Shown here: one piece after another, positions 59,356 to 64,000 of the stretch
Layout: each line of letters begins with the position of its first letter
Position numbering within the stretch: the first letter of the stretch is position 1
Origin: BD1-7 clade bacterium
GTDB taxonomy: Bacteria; Pseudomonadota; Gammaproteobacteria; Pseudomonadales; DT-91
Assembly (NCBI GenBank): GCA_902705865.1
Contig: CACSIO010000023.1
Location: 273,690 to 337,689, forward strand
DNA length: 64,000 nt
Direction of reading: 5' to 3'
The notes under the pieces: model-generated
What the model was told of the DNA's origin: nothing
The model's input: only the letters and a program-made list of their open reading frames with translations
Database searches by the model: none
Made by a program: the position numbers and the translations under genes

Positions 59356-60009
59356 TCAGTATGCCGTGTTTTCGAATTTCTTGCGAATAGCCAGGTAATT
59401 GATAGCAAAGCTTTGCGGGTCGAACGGAGGCTTCATAAATCCCTGGAAGTCACCGCGAGGGTTTAATACAAAGATGTAAGCAGAATGATCCACATTGTAT
59501 TGCTCTCCACCGCCCGGAACTTTCTGGAACGCAGCATTCAAGTTTGCCGCCAGCTTGGCAATGGTAATGAATTCGCCGGTTAAACCGATAAAATCGGGGT
59601 TGAAGAAGGGCACATAGTTACCAAGCTGTTCAACCGTATCTCGGGCAGGATCAACGCTGACCAGCGCAACTTCCGTTGACTGCCGGATATCGTCGTCTTT
59701 GATTTCGCCCATGGCATTATTGAGCATAGCCATCGTTGTCGGGCACACATCTGGGCAATGGGTAAAGCCGAAGAATACCAACGACCATTGGCCTTTCAGA
59801 TTATCTTTGTTGAAGGTTTGACCGGTATGGTCACGCAGCTCAAAGTTCTTGAGTTTACGTGGTGGATCATACAAAAACACACCACGTTCACGGAATTGTT
59901 CTGGCGTTAGCGATGGTGGGTTCAACACCTTATTCAGCAACAAACCAACAATGACAGCAATCACTGTTAATACGACAAAGACTGTCTTCTTTACACCCGA
60001 GTTTGCCAT
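59356..60009 (-). CDS. sco: SCO1/SenC copper chaperone for cytochrome oxidase
   Basis: A 217-aa protein anchored by an N-terminal helix, with a periplasmic thioredoxin fold. The copper ligands are C85 and C89 in THCPDVCP and H175 in YNVDHSAY. It delivers copper to the CuA site of the aa3 oxidase. It is last in the ctaA-ctaB-sco run, as in Pseudomonas. Confidence 0.94.
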   Translation of the reverse strand: MANSGVKKTVFVVLTVIAVIVGLLLNKVLNPPSLTPEQFRERGVFLYDPPRKLKNFELRDHTGQTFNKDNLKGQWSLVFFGFTHCPDVCPTTMAMLNNAMGEIKDDDIRQSTEVALVSVDPARDTVEQLGNYVPFFNPDFIGLTGEFITIAKLAANLNAAFQKVPGGGEQYNVDHSAYIFVLNPRGDFQGFMKPPFDPQSFAINYLAIRKKFENTAY

Positions 60010-60057
60010 GATGATATCTACTCCACATCTACATCCAACGTCATAACGCCGAACCAG

Positions 60058-60990
60058 TTAAATCGGTATGCCAATAATCACGTTGGCGGGAATCTTCGGA
60101 ATCGTCCAGTGATCAACCAGCATAATGAGATACAACGCCATCAAATAGATAATCGAATATTTGAACGTTGCCATCGGCGCTTTGGGGTTTTTATCGATCA
60201 TCAATACAATTGCCCAATACAAAAAGCCACCGCCCAGCACTAATGCGCCTAACAAATATAACCAACCACTCAATTTGGTTGCAAAAGGCAGCAGGGTCAC
60301 GGCAATCATGATGATGGTATAAAACAGGATATGCAGGCGGGTGTAACGCTCGCCATGAGTTACTGGCAGCATCGGGATATCCACCTTGGCGTATTCTTCT
60401 TTACGATGAATCGCCAGCGCCCAGAAATGCGGTGGTGTCCAAGCAAAAATGATCAGCGCCAGCAACAAGCCATTGCCATCCACTTGATTGGTGACCGCAG
60501 TCCAGCCAATTAACGGAGGAATGGCACCGGCCAACCCGCCAATAACGATGTTCTGTGGTGTTGCGCGCTTCAAAAACAGGGTGTACACCACGGCATAGCC
60601 GAGTAAGCCACCCAGGGTCAACCATGCCGTTAACGGATTGATGAACACCAATAAGATAGCCATGCCTGCAATACCGATGGTGCCAGCAAAAATCACCGCC
60701 TGCATCGTCGACAGCTTACCGGTAGCAACCGGGCGCTTGCGAGTACGGGCCATGACGATATCAATACGGCGGTCGACCAGATGATTGACCGCGGCCGCCG
60801 AACCGGCACACAACGCGATGCCTAAGTTACCCAGCACCAATGTCTGCCAAGCGACCATGCCCGGCGATGCCATAAACATGCCGATAACGGACGTCAATAT
60901 CATCAACAATACGACGTTGGGCTTTGTGAGTTCGTAATAATCACGCCAGCCTATTTTGTCGTCTACTGCGTTCATGCTTGCCTCTGCCAT
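60058..60990 (-). CDS. ctaB: Protoheme IX farnesyltransferase
   Basis: Adds a farnesyl group to haem B, giving haem O. The 310-aa product has about eight or nine helices and the prenyltransferase motif AVNHLVDRRIDIVMARTRKRP with its Asp pair, followed later by YTLFLKRATPQNIVIGGLAGAIPP. It lies between ctaA and sco in the same direction. Confidence 0.96.
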   Translation of the reverse strand: MAEASMNAVDDKIGWRDYYELTKPNVVLLMILTSVIGMFMASPGMVAWQTLVLGNLGIALCAGSAAAVNHLVDRRIDIVMARTRKRPVATGKLSTMQAVIFAGTIGIAGMAILLVFINPLTAWLTLGGLLGYAVVYTLFLKRATPQNIVIGGLAGAIPPLIGWTAVTNQVDGNGLLLALIIFAWTPPHFWALAIHRKEEYAKVDIPMLPVTHGERYTRLHILFYTIIMIAVTLLPFATKLSGWLYLLGALVLGGGFLYWAIVLMIDKNPKAPMATFKYSIIYLMALYLIMLVDHWTIPKIPANVIIGIPI

Positions 60991-61014
60991 GCTCGATCTC
61001 CCGGTATGCTGGTG

Positions 61015-62268
61015 TTATGGCGTGAGTTTAGCCGTGGCGATGCGGTAGTTTAGCGTCACCATGGTTAACAGGAGTATGGCGCCGCCGGCGTTATGTAACA
61101 CCGCCACCGACAATGGAAAGTGGAAAATAATATTGGCCAGCCCTAAGCCTACTTGTAGGAATAGCACACCCAATAGGGTGAATCCCATCACTGTAGTCTG
61201 GGCCTGCTTTATCGCACTCAAACGTAAAAACAGGAACACCAAAAATACCGTTGTGATGATAGCGCCAATGCGGTGGCTCATATGGATGGCAATGCGGGCT
61301 TCATTTTCCATTTGCCCGCCCAAGTAGTTCGGACCGATACCTTGGGAGATATCAAACCCTCTTTTGAAGTCCATATCCGGCCACATCTGATGCTGGCATG
61401 TCGGGAAATCCGGGCAGGCTACGGCAGCATAATTAGACGTTGTCCAGCCACCGAGAGCAATCTGCAGAAAAACCACTAACAAACCTAATGCGGCAACGGC
61501 TTGCAAGCGTTTAACGCCTTGCAAGGTCTCGGCATCATAGCGCCAGGGGTTGTTACGTAACCGCAAGGCCAGTAACCAGAACAAGGAAACAACGGTAAAT
61601 CCACCCAACAAATGCAAGGTCACAACTTGTGGCCAGACTTTTAGGGTTACTGTCCACATACCGAACAAGCCTTGCAAAATAACGAAGCCAACAATAAATG
61701 CCGAAAGCTTAACGGCTGACAGCGACTGTCCACGTTTAAGCCCTAATACGGCCATAATCGCAAAGATCACCAACACAATGCCGGCGATGGTCAAATCGAA
61801 AAAGTCATGCATCGGATCAGCGCCAACATCCCATTTGGCCGCCAGCACGATGCGGGTTACTAGTGAAACCAGCAATACTGTGACGAGTGCGATTAGTGTC
61901 CGATTCAGTTTTTTGTCTTGGCTGGCACGAATGCCCAACGCAAAAATAACCAAGCTCACTAATCCGAGTAACGACGCGAATAAGCGGTGCACCTGCTCAG
62001 GCCAGGTTTTGTCATGCTCAACCGGGGTTTCATTAAAAACAGCGTTGGCTTTTTCGGTAGAGACTTCGTCATGCGGCCAGAGAATATGGCCATAACAAGT
62101 TGGCCAATCCGGACAGCCTAAACCCGCATCAACCAGCCGGGTAAAAGCCCCTAAACCGATAACAACAAAGGCCGCAGCAACGGCGAACAGCGCCAGCTTG
62201 TGACGCAAAGATGCTGATAGTGTATCCGCAGACATGCTTAACCCGCTGTGATTGTCGTTCTTTTGCAT
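61015..62268 (-). CDS. ctaA: Haem A synthase (COX15/CtaA family)
   Basis: Oxidises haem O to haem A. The 417-aa product has eight predicted helices in two similar halves. The first half has GAFTRLVDAGLGCPDWPTCYG with the Cys pair on the periplasmic loop. The second has a matching NYAAVACPDFPTCQHQMWP. Conserved His lie in EQVHRLFAS and THMSHRIGA-like segments. ATG 62268 shares one base with the stop of the upstream gene (TGATG), so translation is coupled. Confidence 0.95.
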   Translation of the reverse strand: MQKNDNHSGLSMSADTLSASLRHKLALFAVAAAFVVIGLGAFTRLVDAGLGCPDWPTCYGHILWPHDEVSTEKANAVFNETPVEHDKTWPEQVHRLFASLLGLVSLVIFALGIRASQDKKLNRTLIALVTVLLVSLVTRIVLAAKWDVGADPMHDFFDLTIAGIVLVIFAIMAVLGLKRGQSLSAVKLSAFIVGFVILQGLFGMWTVTLKVWPQVVTLHLLGGFTVVSLFWLLALRLRNNPWRYDAETLQGVKRLQAVAALGLLVVFLQIALGGWTTSNYAAVACPDFPTCQHQMWPDMDFKRGFDISQGIGPNYLGGQMENEARIAIHMSHRIGAIITTVFLVFLFLRLSAIKQAQTTVMGFTLLGVLFLQVGLGLANIIFHFPLSVAVLHNAGGAILLLTMVTLNYRIATAKLTP

Positions 62269-62894
62269 CACTGCGCGTACTTAAATAGGTGTTTAAGATC
62301 AGACATCATGTGCTTCTCACCAATGGTTTCAGGATATGCCATCATGACCCAACCCCGGTGATCAACTAGCAAGTAAGCTAGGTTGTCTAATTCCAACGAT
62401 TGATTAGCGATAACTTTTTCAACATTTGCGCTGCTGCCATACAAATTAAGCAAGTGCGGGTAATCTTTTTTCAGTGATTCCAACTGCGAGGCTGACAGTG
62501 TTCCATCAAGATACACGTGGTATCGACGTAACTTACCCTGTAATTTACCCAGCGCAATGTGCATCTGACGACTCAAATGCAGATTGTCGGCGCAGCGTTT
62601 ACCGCAATTAGGGGAGTCGAGCACCAACAGGGAAAACATCGGCTTTTCATCATCGTATACAAAAGGTTGCCCGTCAGTGCGCGTTAGCGATAGATCAGCA
62701 ATCGGTTGCACCGGATCCATCAGTTGTCCAACCGTTTGTGTACCGAGCATGCCGACTAAATCCAGCTTGCCGGTTTTGACCATATGCATAAGCGTATACG
62801 ATAACAGTATCAATATGATCGGCATGCCGATGATCAGCATGATCATGTTCTGGTTCTTTTTGCGAACCTGCGGATTTACGTCTTGATCAGTCAC
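62268..62894 (-). CDS. Membrane-anchored thioredoxin-like protein with CxxxC, oxidase cluster
   Basis: A 208-aa protein with one N-terminal helix (MIMLIIGMPIILILLSYTLMH) and a probable thioredoxin-like periplasmic domain. C97 and C101 in SPNCGKRCADN have the same CxxxC spacing as the copper site of SCO proteins. YVDHRG-like text (LLVDHRGWVM) follows near residue 180, where SCO has its His. It occurs between SURF1 and ctaA in Pseudomonas-like clusters as an unnamed conserved gene. Copper handling or thiol reduction for oxidase assembly is inferred. The start is GTG 62894. Confidence 0.75.
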   Translation of the reverse strand: MTDQDVNPQVRKKNQNMIMLIIGMPIILILLSYTLMHMVKTGKLDLVGMLGTQTVGQLMDPVQPIADLSLTRTDGQPFVYDDEKPMFSLLVLDSPNCGKRCADNLHLSRQMHIALGKLQGKLRRYHVYLDGTLSASQLESLKKDYPHLLNLYGSSANVEKVIANQSLELDNLAYLLVDHRGWVMMAYPETIGEKHMMSDLKHLFKYAQ

Positions 62895-62989
62895 GAAGCA
62901 CCCTTTTCTGAACGATTGCTTACACAGTTGTATGTACCCTGAGCGATATCAATAGGTACACGTTTTTTTAAATCATCGATGCACGAATT

Positions 62990-63721
62990 TTACGATGGTT
63001 TCTGCGTGCTATTCGACGCAGACGACCGGCGCGACACACTGGTGTACAAAAACAAAACAACCAGTAAGGCGGCCATTGCAAACCATTGAAAAGCATAACC
63101 GAGGTGTTTTTCCGGGGGCATGGTGATCACCACCCAATTGGGCGTCAAAATCAACCCGTCATCAGTGGCTAGACGCAGCAAAAAATCGACGCGCATTTTA
63201 CCATCAATCCCCAGCGCACTGTACATATTTTCTACATTCGCGCCTTGTACCACTTTCGGCCAACCTTCGGCGGCAGCCAGATGATCGGTCATCCGGTTCG
63301 GCTTCGGCCGATAGAGGTAACCGGCCACAGTCACCGCCGTCGTTATCGGTTCTATATCGGGCAACACCCGGCGATCTAGGCTGCCCAAATGCCAGCCTCG
63401 CGACACCATCAGCACGTTGCCATTATCCAATTGCAGCGGCTGTACAACCTCATAGCCAAAACGGCCCTTATAAATCTGGTTATCGACGAGAATGACCTTG
63501 TCGATAAAATGCCCACGCGCAGTCACGTTGCGGTAATCTTGCCATTGCGCTGCCGCAAGGCGTTCAAGCGCGATCGGTTTTTCGCCAACCAAAGCACTAT
63601 GCGCCGCTTGCATGGTCTTTTTTTCGTTGGCTCGATCTAATTGCCAGAAGCCTGCCGCTATCGTAATTGGCAAGCAAATCACTACAAAAAGCGCCATTTT
63701 CCAGTTAAAGTGCAATCGCAT
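62990..63721 (-). CDS. SURF1 family cytochrome oxidase assembly protein
   Basis: A 243-aa protein with one helix at each end and a periplasmic domain between. SURF1 marks are GFWQLDRANEKK near residue 24, VLVDNQIYKGRFGYEVVQPL, MVSRGW and HLGYAFQWFAMA at the second helix. It helps insert haem A into subunit I. It belongs to the same minus-strand assembly run; the gap to the next gene shows nothing notable. Confidence 0.94.
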   Translation of the reverse strand: MRLHFNWKMALFVVICLPITIAAGFWQLDRANEKKTMQAAHSALVGEKPIALERLAAAQWQDYRNVTARGHFIDKVILVDNQIYKGRFGYEVVQPLQLDNGNVLMVSRGWHLGSLDRRVLPDIEPITTAVTVAGYLYRPKPNRMTDHLAAAEGWPKVVQGANVENMYSALGIDGKMRVDFLLRLATDDGLILTPNWVVITMPPEKHLGYAFQWFAMAALLVVLFLYTSVSRRSSASNSTQKPS

Positions 63722-63750
63722 TTTCGTTCGATTATCTCAAGGCAGTGCCG

Positions 63751-63978
63751 ATGGAATCAGTCATTAAAATCGCTATTCTGATCAACTTTGTTCTACTGGT
63801 GATCAGTCTTTTCAGCAGCCTTATCTTTGTTTACAAAGAAAAGGGAAAGGGTAACAGAACCTTCTACGCATTATGTATCCGCGCTGGACTGGCGTTGTCA
63901 TTAATCTTACTGGTGGCGCTCGCCTTGGCCATGGGCATCATTGCTCCCCATGCTCCGTGGGATACCTGGCAACAGTAA
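63751..63978 (+). CDS. DUF2909 small twin-helix membrane protein
   Basis: A 75-aa protein with two hydrophobic helices (IAILINFVLLVISLFSSLIFVY and LALSLILLVALALAMGII) joined by a basic loop KEKGKGN. Such proteins sit between SURF1 and the oxidase subunit III genes in related bacteria. I chose ATG 63751 with AAGG upstream rather than the GTG at 63745. Function unknown. It is divergent from SURF1. Confidence 0.82.
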   Translation: MESVIKIAILINFVLLVISLFSSLIFVYKEKGKGNRTFYALCIRAGLALSLILLVALALAMGIIAPHAPWDTWQQ

Positions 63979-64000
63979 GAGCCTTGGTATCGGCCTTTTC

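Overview
This window is a stretch of a gammaproteobacterial chromosome with moderate GC content. Several gene orders match the Pseudomonas / Oceanospirillales / Cellvibrionales-like side of the class: hemD-hemC-algR-algZ facing argH; dsbA, cytochromes c4 and c5, engB, polA and a ThrB-II homoserine kinase, then the znu genes; and the cytochrome aa3 assembly run sco-ctaB-ctaA-(CxxxC protein)-SURF1-DUF2909. The order yrfG-hslR-hslO-pckA is shared with enterobacteria. I cannot name a genus. I saw no rRNA, tRNA, insertion sequence, integrase or CRISPR array.

Layout. 1-3256 (minus): haem synthesis genes hemD (cut by the window edge) and hemC, then the AlgR/AlgZ-type LytTR two-component pair. 3712-5103: argH. 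5181-10951: a PAS-GGDEF-EAL protein, the ABC-F factor EttA and a PilZ protein, so both c-di-GMP turnover and a receptor are present. 10976-15884: radA, then a divergent pair resembling phage replication genes (a protein with three DnaT-like repeats overlapping a lambda-P-like helicase-loader protein), then PIN-PhoH. 15948-17504: a hybrid sensor kinase. 17781-18969: a tandem duplication of a small putative cysteine protease/deamidase, first copy frameshifted and second intact. 18966-24939: trmB, DUF423, rpoH, ftsX-ftsE-ftsY and the divergent rsmD. 25001-27609: coaD, a YfhL-type ferredoxin and gamma-glutamyltransferase. 27654-34383: mutM, pckA, hslO, hslR and a HAD nucleotidase, with several small unknown genes. 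34626-38009 (minus): YfbR-like nucleotidase, dsbA, an outer-membrane barrel, cytochromes c4 and c5. 38164-44022: engB, hotdog thioesterase / MarR divergent pair, polA, thrB. 44353-45902: a second tandem duplication with a decayed first copy, this time of an unrecognised family. 45949-49418: yciH, NADAR protein, znuA, and divergent znuCB. 49540-58391: envelope genes, namely a lipoprotein with an HExxH motif, a DUF1295 protein, three polytopic membrane proteins (one GT-C-like), and a barrel plus Ig-like lipoprotein pair. 58408-64000: a ROK sugar kinase and the haem A / cytochrome oxidase assembly genes.

Functional links. The sco-ctaB-ctaA-SURF1 run makes haem A and loads copper for an aa3 oxidase whose subunit genes probably lie just beyond the right edge; hemCD (haem), cytochromes c4/c5 and DsbA (disulphides and thiol-disulphide chemistry needed for c-type cytochromes) serve the same respiratory chain. 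RpoH, Hsp33 (hslO) and HslR are heat/oxidative stress genes.

Most notable for follow-up: (1) the radA-linked DnaT(x3)/lambda-P-like gene pair, which looks like a domesticated phage helicase-loading module; (2) the Cys-His-Asp protein pair at 17781-18969; (3) the unknown tandem pair at 44353-45902, with the same broken-copy-then-intact-copy arrangement; (4) a highly structured non-coding stretch at 38903-39036; and (5) a lipoprotein with an HELAH motif at 49540-50886.
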